From Paenibacillus sp. FSL R5-0341 (lineage in GTDB: Bacteria; Bacillota; Bacilli; Paenibacillales; Paenibacillaceae), in the NCBI RefSeq assembly GCF_037975235.1, contig NZ_CP150241.1, forward strand, positions 5,890,001 through 5,954,000: a DNA stretch of 64,000 nucleotides, in the 5' to 3' direction. Each line of letters opens with the position of its first letter. Within the stretch, counting starts at the first letter, position 1. The translations under genes and the position numbers were made by a program. Below are positions 26,301-35,511 of this stretch, piece by piece. The notes beneath the pieces were generated by a model, which was given only the letters and a program-made list of their open reading frames with translations, ran no database searches and was not told where the DNA came from.

Positions 26301-26526
26301 TCATGTAAATTTACACGATACATAGACTGACATATAAATACTGCATTTTAATCAAAATCACAAAAAGAATAGATCCGTTTGTCATTTGAAACAAATGAAC
26401 GTGAGATTTTAGCCCATCTGCTGTAAATCAACTTATAATATGGATTAATTATGTAAGTTGACAGATTCCAGACTTCAGATAGATCACATGTGATTGGGGA
26501 AGGATGGTGGTTGTGTGGGGGAGACA
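26301..26526 (+). promoter_or_regulatory. Control region of the PucR-type gene
   Basis: Gene-free. It contains TCATTTG-AAA-CAAATGA (26382-26398), a perfect 7-bp-arm palindrome; a TATAAT at 26434-26439 without a good -35; a TTGACA at 26458; and the perfect 12-bp palindrome ATCACATGTGAT at 26483-26494. Either palindrome could be an operator. I cannot say which binds the PucR protein. Confidence 0.45.
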
Positions 26527-28191
26527 ATGCTTCATATTCAGATCAGAGACATGCTAAAACGTCCCGTATTTCGCAAGGCGGAAGTTCTGGCCAGTGATCG
26601 CGCGCTGGAGCGGTATGTTCGCTGGGTTCATATCATGGAGGTTCCTGAGGTAGGGGACTTGCTCAATGGCGGGGAATTGGTACTTACGACAGGCATTGGC
26701 TGGCAGGAAGGTGAACAGCACGGCCTGTCTTTTTTGCGTCAGTTAATTGCACGTGGGGCTGCCGGTCTCTGTATGGAACTGGGGGATCACACGAAATCAC
26801 AGCTCGGTGCGATGAAAGAAATTGCAGTCGCCGCGGATTTCCCGCTGATCTGGTTCCACGAACAAGTCCGTTATATTGATATTACGCAAGACTTGCATTT
26901 CACCTTGATTCGCAGTCATCAGCGGATGATTGCCGAACTCGATAGTCTCACCACCTCCTTTAACCAACTTCTTCTGAATGGAGATGGCGTACAACCTCTG
27001 CTTCGATTATTGTCACGCACAACCGGATGTGCCGTGGCGTTATATCCACTTGAAGGGGAAGCAAGTGCCGTTCCCTACTGCCCTCCAGAGGAGTTGGAGA
27101 CTCGTCGGCAGGATTGGTTTTTGCAGCGGGAACATTTGGCGGGGGAGGGTATTACAGCGTTAAAAGCATACACGGAGAGCGCATTGGATGTGATCAGCAT
27201 GCCTGTTCAGGCGTTGGACTACACCTTTGCCGACCTTGTGCTGATGCATCAAAAGCTGCCGAATCACGAGTCAAGCATACCGATCAAACCTTCGGATGAA
27301 TTCATCATTCAAGCACTGGAACGTTGCGCAGCCGCGATTGCCCAGGACTGGATGCGAACCAAGTACATGGAAGAGAAACGTCGGTACAAAGAAGATATGT
27401 GGGTCATTGACTGGCTTAACGGACACCACTCCACGAAGGAAATTCATGAATATGTATCTGCCGTTAATCCCCTTCTCGCAACGAGCAAAGCCACCATTAT
27501 CTTATTCGACAGCAACCCCACATACACAGACAGCCTCAGACTTCAGAAATTATTGATCCAACGCAACATCGTCGCCCGTTCCGTGTTCACTCGGGAGAAC
27601 TTCACCCTCTACAGTACCGTTCTGAACCACCAGATCATTCTTATCATACTCGACCCACTGCCTGGATCTCAGCGCAAAAGCAGTCTATGGCGCTGCATCG
27701 AACAGCTGCAGCAGCACGAGCAGGAACAGACCCACCGCCTCTTCTCAGGCCTTTTCGGTATCGGTCATAGCTGTGCGGACCTCTCCCGTCTTAAGGATAG
27801 CCTGGATTCCGCGAAGGAGACACTTCGAATTCAGAAGGACATCGGCGAGATGCAGCAGCCCTTTTACAGTAACCTTCATTGTTATCGCATCATTGCCAGC
27901 ATGAAACAAAGCGGTAATCTGGATGATTTTATCGAAGAATACCTGGGGCCGCTCATTCGTTACGATGACGAGAAAGGAGGTCAGCTGCTGCGGACCCTCA
28001 AGCAATATTTGGTCCTGTGCTGCTCCAAGCAAGAGACGGCCACCGCTCTATACATCGTTAGACAGACGCTTTATCATCGTTTGGACAAAATCGAAGCCCT
28101 TCTGGGAGAAGACTACATCCTCCCCGAGAAAAGGGTTGCGATCGAACTTGCCATCTACGCCTATGAATATGTTCATGGGCCAATCGCGTGA
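26527..28191 (+). CDS. pucR: PucR-family transcriptional regulator
   Basis: About 554 aa from ATG 26527. Other candidate starts are GTG 26515 and TTG 26494; the family normally begins near MLHIQIRDML. The N-terminal PucR domain (residues about 10-125; GELVLTTGIGWQ, GAAGLCMELGDH) is followed by a GGDEF-like middle region. The C-terminal PucR-type helix-turn-helix ends in ETATALYIVRQTLYHRLDKIEALLGED, read in two parts. PucR proteins activate purine or related nitrogen catabolism genes. It converges on the reductive pyrimidine degradation genes, so control of that locus is the natural inference. Confidence 0.85.
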   Translation: MLHIQIRDMLKRPVFRKAEVLASDRALERYVRWVHIMEVPEVGDLLNGGELVLTTGIGWQEGEQHGLSFLRQLIARGAAGLCMELGDHTKSQLGAMKEIAVAADFPLIWFHEQVRYIDITQDLHFTLIRSHQRMIAELDSLTTSFNQLLLNGDGVQPLLRLLSRTTGCAVALYPLEGEASAVPYCPPEELETRRQDWFLQREHLAGEGITALKAYTESALDVISMPVQALDYTFADLVLMHQKLPNHESSIPIKPSDEFIIQALERCAAAIAQDWMRTKYMEEKRRYKEDMWVIDWLNGHHSTKEIHEYVSAVNPLLATSKATIILFDSNPTYTDSLRLQKLLIQRNIVARSVFTRENFTLYSTVLNHQIILIILDPLPGSQRKSSLWRCIEQLQQHEQEQTHRLFSGLFGIGHSCADLSRLKDSLDSAKETLRIQKDIGEMQQPFYSNLHCYRIIASMKQSGNLDDFIEEYLGPLIRYDDEKGGQLLRTLKQYLVLCCSKQETATALYIVRQTLYHRLDKIEALLGEDYILPEKRVAIELAIYAYEYVHGPIA

Positions 28192-28206
28192 AGAGCTGGG
28201 CATTGC

Positions 28207-28434
28207 CTACGCCCCCCGCTGCTCCTGAAGCTGACGAATCAGGATGTGACTGAACCACTTCCGCCCAGACGCCGTGCCCACGTATTGCTCTTGTTTCTCT
28301 TCGGGAAGATCCGGGTGCCCCCATATGACGTGAGCACCCTCCAGATGTTCCCGTACCGCATAGATCCGATAACCTTGTGCAACCATTCGCTCTATGGCAA
28401 TCCTCTCCGCTTCGAACACATCATGATCCGACAT
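28207..28434 (-). CDS. Unknown small protein coupled to dihydropyrimidinase
   Basis: 75 aa, soluble and charged, with no family recognised. Its ATG overlaps the hydA stop (TGATG), and GGAGGGAG lies six bases upstream inside hydA, so translation is probably coupled. It is the last gene of the catabolic operon and converges with pucR. Features include GYRIYAVREHLEGAHVIWGH and a basic C-terminal half. It could be an accessory protein of pyrimidine breakdown, but no function can be assigned. Confidence 0.6.
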   Translation of the reverse strand: MSDHDVFEAERIAIERMVAQGYRIYAVREHLEGAHVIWGHPDLPEEKQEQYVGTASGRKWFSHILIRQLQEQRGA

Positions 28435-29879
28435 CAGCTTCTCCCTCCATTCACTGCCGTCACAGGCTGTTTCATCGGTATAGGTGCACCTGCATCATAT
28501 TTGTCACGCTTCACATATTGGCCTGACCCTGCTGTTCCAGCATACTGCCGATCTCGAATGACATACTCCCCGCGGCACAACACCGTCACTGGACATCCCT
28601 GTACCTGCATACCTTCAAATGCACTGTAATCCACGTTCATATGATGAGTTTCTGCCGAAATCACCCTGTTTACAGATGGGTCAAAAATAACGATATCTGC
28701 ATCTGTCCCGACAGCCAGAGTACCTTTCTGCGGAAATAATCCAAATAACTTGCTCGCTCTTGTCGAACATAGATCGACCCACTGATTGAGTGTGATCCTT
28801 CCCTTGACTACACCTTCCGAATACAGAATGCTGAGGCGATCTTCGATAACAGGCCCCCCGTTCGGAATTTTGCTAAAATCATCCTTGCCCAAGTCCTTCT
28901 GCCCTTTGAAATTAAATGAGCAATGATCGGAGCCAATTGTCTGTAACTGACCGCTTTTCAATGCATTCCACAGTACTTCCTGATGGGCTGATTCCCGCAG
29001 CGGTGGGGACCAGACATACTTTGCACCCTCGAAGTCCGGCTGATCCATCATCGACTGATCCAACGTCAAATACTGAGGACAGGTCTCCCCCCAGATTCGG
29101 TATCCCATTTCACGCATACGCGCAATCTGCTCCACCGCTTCCGCACAGGTCACATGTACGACATACAGCTGTGAATCCGCAAGCGCAGCCAACCGGGCCG
29201 CCCTGCCTGTTGCTTCTCCCTCCAGCATGGATGGACGAGTCAATGCATGATGAATTGGCTCCGTGCGCCCTTCGGCGAGCGCCTGTCGAACCAGCAGGTC
29301 AATGACATCCCCGTTCTCGGCATGAACCATAACGAGTGCGCCGTACTCTTTTGCCTTTTGCAACGTCTGGAAGAGAATCCCGTCATCGGCCTGAAACTGA
29401 TTTTTATACGCCATGAACACCTTGAAGGATGACACACCCTCTTCTTCAATGATCTGCGGCAGCTCTTCCAGCACCTGATCATTCATCTCGCCGATCATGA
29501 GATGGAAACCGTAGTCGATGGTGGCTTTACCCTCGGCTTTGGCATGCCATTCCTGGAGAGATTCGATTAATGGACGACCTTTTTGTGTCAGACAGAAATC
29601 AATGATCGTCGTTGTACCGCCAAAGGCTGCTGCTGTCGTTCCCGTCGCAAAATCATCCGCCGTTACGGTTCCACCGAATGGCATATCCAGATGGGTATGT
29701 GGATCGATCCCGCCCGGAATGACATAACAGCCGGAAGCGTCCACGACTTCCGTTCGTTCGTCCGGTATAAGCCCAATGCCAATCTGCGTGATTTTACCCT
29801 TTTCGATCAAAATATCTGCTTCAAAGGTATCTGACGCTGTGACCAAAACACCGTTACGAATCAATTTGCGGGTACTCAT
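28434..29879 (-). CDS. hydA: Dihydropyrimidinase (D-hydantoinase)
   Basis: 481-aa amidohydrolase that opens dihydrouracil or dihydrothymine to the N-carbamoyl beta-amino acid. Metal ligands are visible in GGIDPHTHLD (H61, H63), the carboxylated lysine in SFKVFMAYK (K159), and later VHAENGD and GSDHCSFNFKGQK. Length matches the family. The start overlaps preA by 4 bp. It carries out step two of the reductive pathway encoded here. Confidence 0.93.
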   Translation of the reverse strand: MSTRKLIRNGVLVTASDTFEADILIEKGKITQIGIGLIPDERTEVVDASGCYVIPGGIDPHTHLDMPFGGTVTADDFATGTTAAAFGGTTTIIDFCLTQKGRPLIESLQEWHAKAEGKATIDYGFHLMIGEMNDQVLEELPQIIEEEGVSSFKVFMAYKNQFQADDGILFQTLQKAKEYGALVMVHAENGDVIDLLVRQALAEGRTEPIHHALTRPSMLEGEATGRAARLAALADSQLYVVHVTCAEAVEQIARMREMGYRIWGETCPQYLTLDQSMMDQPDFEGAKYVWSPPLRESAHQEVLWNALKSGQLQTIGSDHCSFNFKGQKDLGKDDFSKIPNGGPVIEDRLSILYSEGVVKGRITLNQWVDLCSTRASKLFGLFPQKGTLAVGTDADIVIFDPSVNRVISAETHHMNVDYSAFEGMQVQGCPVTVLCRGEYVIRDRQYAGTAGSGQYVKRDKYDAGAPIPMKQPVTAVNGGRS

Positions 29880-31171
29880 GATATCGCCTCCTTGGTTGAT
29901 TGATCTCTAACCGATTGCAGCATCGCAATTGCAGACTGACGTTCATTCCAGGTTACAGGTTCCTGCTCTGGCACAAGTTCAACCATCTCAATCGCCCCAT
30001 CCACCGGGCAAACGATCGAGCACAGATTGCAGCCAACACAGTCCTCTTCCACCACTTCCAGATAGGAGCCGGACGGGTCGGTCAACATATCAATACATTG
30101 ATGCGAGGTGTCCTCACAAGCAATATGGCATTTGTTGCAATTGATGCAGACATCGCGGTTGATGCGAGCGACCACTTTGTAGTTCAGATCGAGATTGCCC
30201 CAATCCGAATAACGCGGAACGGTCTGACCTACCAGTTCTGCAACGCTGCTCAGACCCTTTTCATCCAAATAATCGTTCAGCCCATCAATCATGTCCTCCA
30301 CAATGCGGAATCCATGATGCATGGCTGCGGTACATACTTGGACCCCTGTAGCGCCCATGAGCAGAAACTCTGCGGTATCCCGCCAGTCGGATATGCCACC
30401 AATCCCTGAGATCGGTACACCTACTTCAGGATTACGCGCACACTCGGCAACCATGTTCAGTGCGATGGGCTTCACCGCTGGGCCACAGTATCCGCCGTGT
30501 GCTCCTTTGCCGCCCACATGCGGCACGGTATTCCACGAATCCAAATCAACACCAGCTAGAGAGTTAATCGTATTGATCAGGGAGATCGCATCCGCGCCAC
30601 CTCGTACAGCTGCACGGGCGGTCGCCGTAATATCCGTGATATTCGGCGTGAGCTTCACGATCACTGGTGTGGTCGCCACTTCCTTCACCCACATCGTCTG
30701 TAGCTCGACCAGGTCAGGTTGCTGACCGGAGGCTGCTCCCATGCCACGTTCGGCCATGCCATGCGGGCAGCCAAAGTTCAGCTCCAGGCCATCGACGCCG
30801 ACGGCCTCCACCTTTTTGACAATCTCATGCCACTTCTCTCGCGTAGGTTCCACCATGAGTGAAGCGACAACCGCGCGATCCGGGAATCGCTTCTTGGTCT
30901 CGGCAATCTCTCGCAGGTTCACTTCCAGCGGACGATCGGATATCAATTCAATATTGTTAAACCCCGCCACCCGCTGTCCGCCAAAATGGACCGCCGCGAA
31001 ACGCGAGGATGTATTGATAATGGGCTCACCCAGCGTCTTCCACACCGCCCCACCCCAGCCCGCTTCGAATGCACGCTGAACCTGATATCCCGTATTGGTC
31101 GGTGGTGCAGATGCCAACCAGAATGGATTGGGTGATCGAATACCTGCCAGATTAATGGATAAGTCCGCCAT
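29876..31171 (-). CDS. preA: NAD-dependent dihydropyrimidine dehydrogenase subunit PreA
   Basis: 431 aa from ATG 31171, with AAGGAGGG upstream; an upstream in-frame extension has no ribosome site. It is a dihydroorotate dehydrogenase-like FMN barrel (ELNFGCPHGMAERGMG, ISGIGGISDW), followed by two ferredoxin-type clusters CINCNKCHIAC and CVGCNLCSIVCP. It reduces uracil or thymine with electrons from PreT. It overlaps hydA. Unusually, it is separated from preT by about 650 bp of repeats. Confidence 0.93.
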   Translation of the reverse strand: MADLSINLAGIRSPNPFWLASAPPTNTGYQVQRAFEAGWGGAVWKTLGEPIINTSSRFAAVHFGGQRVAGFNNIELISDRPLEVNLREIAETKKRFPDRAVVASLMVEPTREKWHEIVKKVEAVGVDGLELNFGCPHGMAERGMGAASGQQPDLVELQTMWVKEVATTPVIVKLTPNITDITATARAAVRGGADAISLINTINSLAGVDLDSWNTVPHVGGKGAHGGYCGPAVKPIALNMVAECARNPEVGVPISGIGGISDWRDTAEFLLMGATGVQVCTAAMHHGFRIVEDMIDGLNDYLDEKGLSSVAELVGQTVPRYSDWGNLDLNYKVVARINRDVCINCNKCHIACEDTSHQCIDMLTDPSGSYLEVVEEDCVGCNLCSIVCPVDGAIEMVELVPEQEPVTWNERQSAIAMLQSVRDQSTKEAIS

Positions 31172-31205
31172 AACGATCCCTCCTTGGTGTTGTTTGAACC
31201 TACTA

Positions 31206-31395
31206 GTTACACTGAACACTCCGATGACAGAACAACCTTCCGATCGCTGTTATCCCCAGATTTTTTTGATACCCTTTTCCGAAAGGGAAAATCCGGGGAT
31301 AGCGTATGCTTCCGATGTAGCTTTCTTGCAGAAAGCTTGTAGGCGAACGCTTTGCTTTTTCAGGTTTTTTCTGTCCTCTCCGTTTCGTGTAAATG
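31206..31395. repeat. Foldback repeat, copy A
   Basis: Begins GTTACACT and ends CGTGTAAATG. Outer arms GACAGAACAACC and GGTTTTTTCTGTC pair. A central hairpin has TTATCCCC and GGGGATA at its base and CCCTTTTCCGAAAGGG at its tip. A third hairpin is AGCTTTC-TTGCA-GAAAGCT. The 13-mer TAGTTACACTGAA flanks the element at 31204-31216 and 31412-31424, possibly a target duplication. Copies B, C, D and a deleted E are in this window. Confidence 0.75.
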
Positions 31396-31486
31396 TTTAG
31401 TTCAACTTATATAGTTACACTGAAATATTTGGTCATGCTCAGGACTTCTGCGTAGTAATAGGTTCTAGATAGCACGTAACTAAATT

Positions 31487-31681
31487 CTAACGAACCGTAC
31501 AGCTCTTATTCGGCCCATATGCGGTGAATTCAAAATCTAACGAATCGTAGAAGTCTTATTGTGCTGTATTCGCTCATTTCGGCTTCATCTCAACGGTTCT
31601 TCATCAACATAAGACGTGTGAGATTCGTTAGATTTTCCAACTCTTCATAATTGCCACTATAAGGTGCGTAAGGTTCGTTAG
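31487..31681. repeat. Cluster of four 24-bp CTAACGAA...CTTATT repeats
   Basis: Plus-oriented units at 31487-31510 and 31537-31560, then inverted units at 31608-31631 and 31658-31681. Each has CTAACGAA, then (C/T)C and about eight variable bases, then CTTAT. The two pairs face each other, so the block can fold into a large hairpin. The rest of the 31172-31819 gap shows no coding frame. Confidence 0.65.
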
Positions 31682-31819
31682 CGCGTCAGGGACACCGCAC
31701 CAGACCTCTCGCTCAGATCTACACCTTCAACACTCTAGCAGTCCCTTGCGCCCTCCCACCCGCGCATCTCCTTCCACACTTTCCGTGCACTCTCCACTTT
31801 TCTTTGTCTCCCTCACTGC

Positions 31820-33196
31820 TCACGCCGTCTCTTCCACCTGTCCAGGCAACGCCTTCATGACTGCGGCAGCGGCCAGCTTACCCTGCTGTGCAGCCGAGAC
31901 AACCATCGCCTCACCCTGACCCTGACCAAAAATCACATCTCCTGCCGCATAGATCTGAGGGTGTGAGGTACGATACGTATGCGGCTCGATCTCGACGACG
32001 CCCCAGTGGTGACGCAGCCCGAACGCTTCGATTAATGGTAGTAGCCGATGCTGCCCAATCGCCCGGATGACGGTATCACATTCAATCATGAACTCCGATC
32101 CCTCCACGGGCACAGGCAACGCGCGCCCACCACCAGGTGGGGTAATCAGCTCCATTTTCACGCATTCCACAGCCTGAACCCGACCGTTCTCGTCTCCAAT
32201 AATACGCTGCGGCATCGTAAACCAGCGGAACTCCACACCCTCCTGCTTGGCAAAAGTATATTCAAACGCATACGCCGTCATCTGGCTTTCCCCGCGTCGA
32301 TATAACATCTGCACCCGCTCGGCACCAAGACGTACCGAACAGGTCGCTGCATCTACCGCCGTATTACCCGCGCCTATAACGGCGACCTTCAGACCATTTA
32401 ATGCAGGCGGAACACCCTGCTTAGTGGACTCCACCAGTTCAATCGCATCATAGACACCTTCTAGTGTCTCCCCTTCGATGTCCAGCATAGGTACTGAACC
32501 CATGCCACAGGCCAGAATGACCGCTTCATGTTGCTCCAGCAACTGCGAAGCAGGGATATCTACACCAATACGCACTCCATAACGGATCTGCACACCAAGC
32601 GCTTCCACCTGCTCCACTTCCCACAGTGCAACCGATTCGGGCAAACGGAAAGATACAATGCCATACGTATTCAGCCCGCCGCCTTTGGGTTTGGCTTCAT
32701 AGATCGTCACCTCATACCCTGCGCGCCCCAGTTCACGTGCCGCCGACAATCCCGCAGGCCCTGCTCCCACAACTGCGACGGTTCTCCCATTGGCGGGCGC
32801 TGCCTGGAATAACGGCTCATTCTTCGCCCGTGCCCAATCGGTGGCATAACGCTGCAAGTCACCAATTCGAATCGGCTTCGACGATTCTTTAAGCACACAT
32901 GCGCCTTCACACAGTTCCTCTGTGGGACAGACACGTGCACAGCTGGCTCCAACCGGATTCGCATCCATGATGGTGCGGGCCGAACCTTTCAGGTGCCCTG
33001 TGGATATTTTGCTAATAAAAGAAGGGATATTGATGTCGGTCGGACAGGCCTTGATACAAGGTGCATCGTAACAGTACAGACAGCGGTTTGACTCCTCCAT
33101 CGCTTCCTTGCCTGTCATGGCGGGTTTCATCTCGGCAAACCGACTCTCCCACCCATAATCGGATAACGTTGTTCCTGAGCTGTTCATCAATGTCAT
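31820..33196 (-). CDS. preT: NAD-dependent dihydropyrimidine dehydrogenase subunit PreT
   Basis: 458 aa, related to the glutamate synthase small subunit. The N-terminal iron-sulfur region has CLYCYDAPCIKACPTDINIP and GASCARVCPTEELC, then an FAD fold VAVVGAGPAGLSAARELG and an NADH fold VAVIGAGNTAVDAATC. It takes electrons from NADH and passes them to PreA. AGGAGG lies only 3 bases before the ATG at 33196; a TTG two codons in would be better spaced, so the start is uncertain by a few residues. Confidence 0.92.
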   Translation of the reverse strand: MTLMNSSGTTLSDYGWESRFAEMKPAMTGKEAMEESNRCLYCYDAPCIKACPTDINIPSFISKISTGHLKGSARTIMDANPVGASCARVCPTEELCEGACVLKESSKPIRIGDLQRYATDWARAKNEPLFQAAPANGRTVAVVGAGPAGLSAARELGRAGYEVTIYEAKPKGGGLNTYGIVSFRLPESVALWEVEQVEALGVQIRYGVRIGVDIPASQLLEQHEAVILACGMGSVPMLDIEGETLEGVYDAIELVESTKQGVPPALNGLKVAVIGAGNTAVDAATCSVRLGAERVQMLYRRGESQMTAYAFEYTFAKQEGVEFRWFTMPQRIIGDENGRVQAVECVKMELITPPGGGRALPVPVEGSEFMIECDTVIRAIGQHRLLPLIEAFGLRHHWGVVEIEPHTYRTSHPQIYAAGDVIFGQGQGEAMVVSAAQQGKLAAAAVMKALPGQVEETA

Positions 33197-33237
33197 GCAC
33201 CTCCTGAAGTTTGATCCGGGCTAGTTTCCAGCTACTT

Positions 33238-34119
33238 TTACAGACTAACCAGATGTTCGTACGTTTCCGGCCTGCGATCGCGATAGAACTGCCACACATT
33301 ACGCACCTCACGAATCATCTCCGTATCCATCTCGCCAATAACGACCTCATCCTGATCCCGACTGCCGATCGCTACCATCCTGCCTCGCGGGTCGACCAGG
33401 TACGACTGTCCATAAAATTCACCCATATTCCATGGCGCTTCCACACCAACTCGGTTGATGGCCGCTACATAATACCCATTAGCTACCGCGTGAGCAGGCT
33501 GTTCCAGTTTCCACAGATATTCCGATGTCCCCGCAACCGTAGCGGACGGATTGAACACAATCTCTGCCCCCGCTAGCCCGAGCAATCGAGCCCCTTCCGG
33601 AAAATGACGATCATAACAGATGTACACGCCGACTCTGGCGTAGGCCGTATCAAATACCGGGAACCCGAGGTTACCTGGTTTGAAATAATACTTTTCCCAA
33701 AACCCATTCGTACCCTCACCTGCTTCCACATGCGGGATATGATGTTTGCGATATTTCCCCAGATATGAACCATCTGCATCAATGACAGCCGCCGTATTGT
33801 AATACGAAGCAATGCCCTCCACCTCGTACACGGGTAAAATAATCACCACCGCAAGCTCCTTTGCCAGCTCCTGAAAACGTCTGGTCGTCGGTCCTTCCGG
33901 TACCGGTTCAGCGGATGCATACCATTTGGGACTTTGCTCTGTACAAAAGTACGGTCCATAGAATACTTCCTGCAACCCGATGATCTTGGCCCCTCTTGCA
34001 GCAGCTTCACGGACCAGCGCAATGTGCTTCTGAACCGCAGCTTCTTTGTGCACCTCAACGGGAGCCGAACCTTCAATCTCATGAGAAGCCTGGATTAATC
34101 CGATGCTGATTTTTCCCAT
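33238..34119 (-). CDS. Beta-ureidopropionase-like nitrilase-family N-carbamoyl amidohydrolase
   Basis: 293 aa with the triad Glu in LQEVFYGPYF, Lys in YRKHHIPH and Cys in VYICYDRHFPEGARLL. The sequence resembles the nitrilase-type beta-ureidopropionases that hydrolyse N-carbamoyl-beta-alanine to beta-alanine, CO2 and ammonia, step three of the pathway. It follows the M20-type hydrolase gene by 4 bp and precedes preT by 41 bp. Confidence 0.85.
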   Translation of the reverse strand: MGKISIGLIQASHEIEGSAPVEVHKEAAVQKHIALVREAAARGAKIIGLQEVFYGPYFCTEQSPKWYASAEPVPEGPTTRRFQELAKELAVVIILPVYEVEGIASYYNTAAVIDADGSYLGKYRKHHIPHVEAGEGTNGFWEKYYFKPGNLGFPVFDTAYARVGVYICYDRHFPEGARLLGLAGAEIVFNPSATVAGTSEYLWKLEQPAHAVANGYYVAAINRVGVEAPWNMGEFYGQSYLVDPRGRMVAIGSRDQDEVVIGEMDTEMIREVRNVWQFYRDRRPETYEHLVSL

Positions 34120-34123
34120 AACG

Positions 34124-35413
34124 TCACAACGCCTCCTCAGGTAAAATGGATGGTTGTTTCATTCCACTGCACATCCTCCGAATGGTGCGATACAACACTT
34201 CCGTGCCCAGTCCAATATCCTCTGGCGAGGAATATTCGCTAGGATGATGACTGATACCGTCCTTGCTACGGACAAAGATCATGCCATAATCACACACAAG
34301 TGAAAGGGCCAATGCATCATGGAACGGACCACTCATCAGTTCTGGCAAAGTAATCCCGATCTCTTCCGCGGATGTACGAATCACCGACATGATCGGCTCT
34401 GCACAATACCGCGGCTCACTATTCGTATCCTCTGTCAGCGAGTAGGTTAGACCATATCGGGAACTCACGTCATCCAACATGTTCATCAATCGGGCTTCAA
34501 GCCGGTTCCTGCGCTCCATCTCCATGTCTCGTAAATCAACCGTGAAGCTGACTTCCTCCGGGATGATGTTACGCGAGTCTGGAAACACCCTCAGACTTCC
34601 CACCGTACCTACGGTTGGAGCTTCCGGGTCTTCTCTCACCATGTCGTCAAAAGCCGCAATGACTTTGGCGCTGCCTACCAAAGCATCATGCCGCATCCCC
34701 ATCGGAACGGAGCCAGCATGACCGGCCATGCCTTTCATCGTCACCGTAAGCCACAGCGGGCCCGAGATGCCCGTCACCAGACCTACTGGTGCATTCAGCG
34801 CTTCCAGCACCGGCCCCTGCTCAATGTGCAGCTCCAGATAACTGCCTATGGAACCTGGCGGATAGGTCGCCTCTTCAAAATCCGAAGGAGAACAGCCAAA
34901 GGCTTCCAGCGCCTCCCGACGAGTCACTCCGTTTTTATCCTGCCGCTCCAGTTCGCCTTCTTCCAACTGACCGGTTATGCCACGTGAGCCGAACAGGCCT
35001 TTGTTAAAACGGGAACCCTCTTCATCGCAAAAGGCAACTACCTCAATCGGCATTAGAGGCTGAATGCCATTTTCAATCAGGCATTGCACCGCTTCAAGTG
35101 CACCGAGCACACCAATTGCTCCATCATAGCGACCGCCATACGGCTGAGAGTCGATGTGGGAACCAATCATGAGGATCGGCAGGGCCTGATCCGCCCCTTC
35201 CAGACGACCAATCAGATTGCCGAAGGCATCAAGTCGCGTCGTCAGACCGGCCTTTTCCATCCAGAGACGAACCTGTATGATGCCGTCCATATCTTCCGGG
35301 GTCAGGGCAAGTCGGCAGACACCCGTTTCCGCGATTCGGCCAATCTGTGACAACTGCTCAATTCGCTCATTCAAGCGAAGCTGATTAATGAGTCTGCCTG
35401 TCGTGGTCTGCAT
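34124..35413 (-). CDS. M20-family Zn-dependent N-carbamoyl amino acid hydrolase
   Basis: 429 aa, allantoate amidohydrolase/hydantoin-utilisation C type. Metal-binding segments are MIGSHIDSQPYGGRYDGAIG and AFCDEEGSRF, and the dimerisation part contains MKGMAGHAGSVPMG. It could hydrolyse N-carbamoyl-beta-alanine (PydC-like), duplicating the nitrilase-type gene just downstream. It could instead handle a related ureido compound such as N-carbamoyl-beta-aminoisobutyrate or allantoate. Confidence 0.87.
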   Translation of the reverse strand: MQTTTGRLINQLRLNERIEQLSQIGRIAETGVCRLALTPEDMDGIIQVRLWMEKAGLTTRLDAFGNLIGRLEGADQALPILMIGSHIDSQPYGGRYDGAIGVLGALEAVQCLIENGIQPLMPIEVVAFCDEEGSRFNKGLFGSRGITGQLEEGELERQDKNGVTRREALEAFGCSPSDFEEATYPPGSIGSYLELHIEQGPVLEALNAPVGLVTGISGPLWLTVTMKGMAGHAGSVPMGMRHDALVGSAKVIAAFDDMVREDPEAPTVGTVGSLRVFPDSRNIIPEEVSFTVDLRDMEMERRNRLEARLMNMLDDVSSRYGLTYSLTEDTNSEPRYCAEPIMSVIRTSAEEIGITLPELMSGPFHDALALSLVCDYGMIFVRSKDGISHHPSEYSSPEDIGLGTEVLYRTIRRMCSGMKQPSILPEEAL

Positions 35414-35511
35414 CCTCCCTCACCTCCTTGCGCTTATTTATCGCGTTATGATGTGGAAATCTCCATTTTGCTTGCTAAACCGTAAACGTCTGTCGTACCT
35501 GTGTATGGCAA

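Noticed and set aside
31487..31681. CRISPR array
   Set aside because: The 24-bp units alternate orientation, vary in sequence and spacing, and no cas gene is present.
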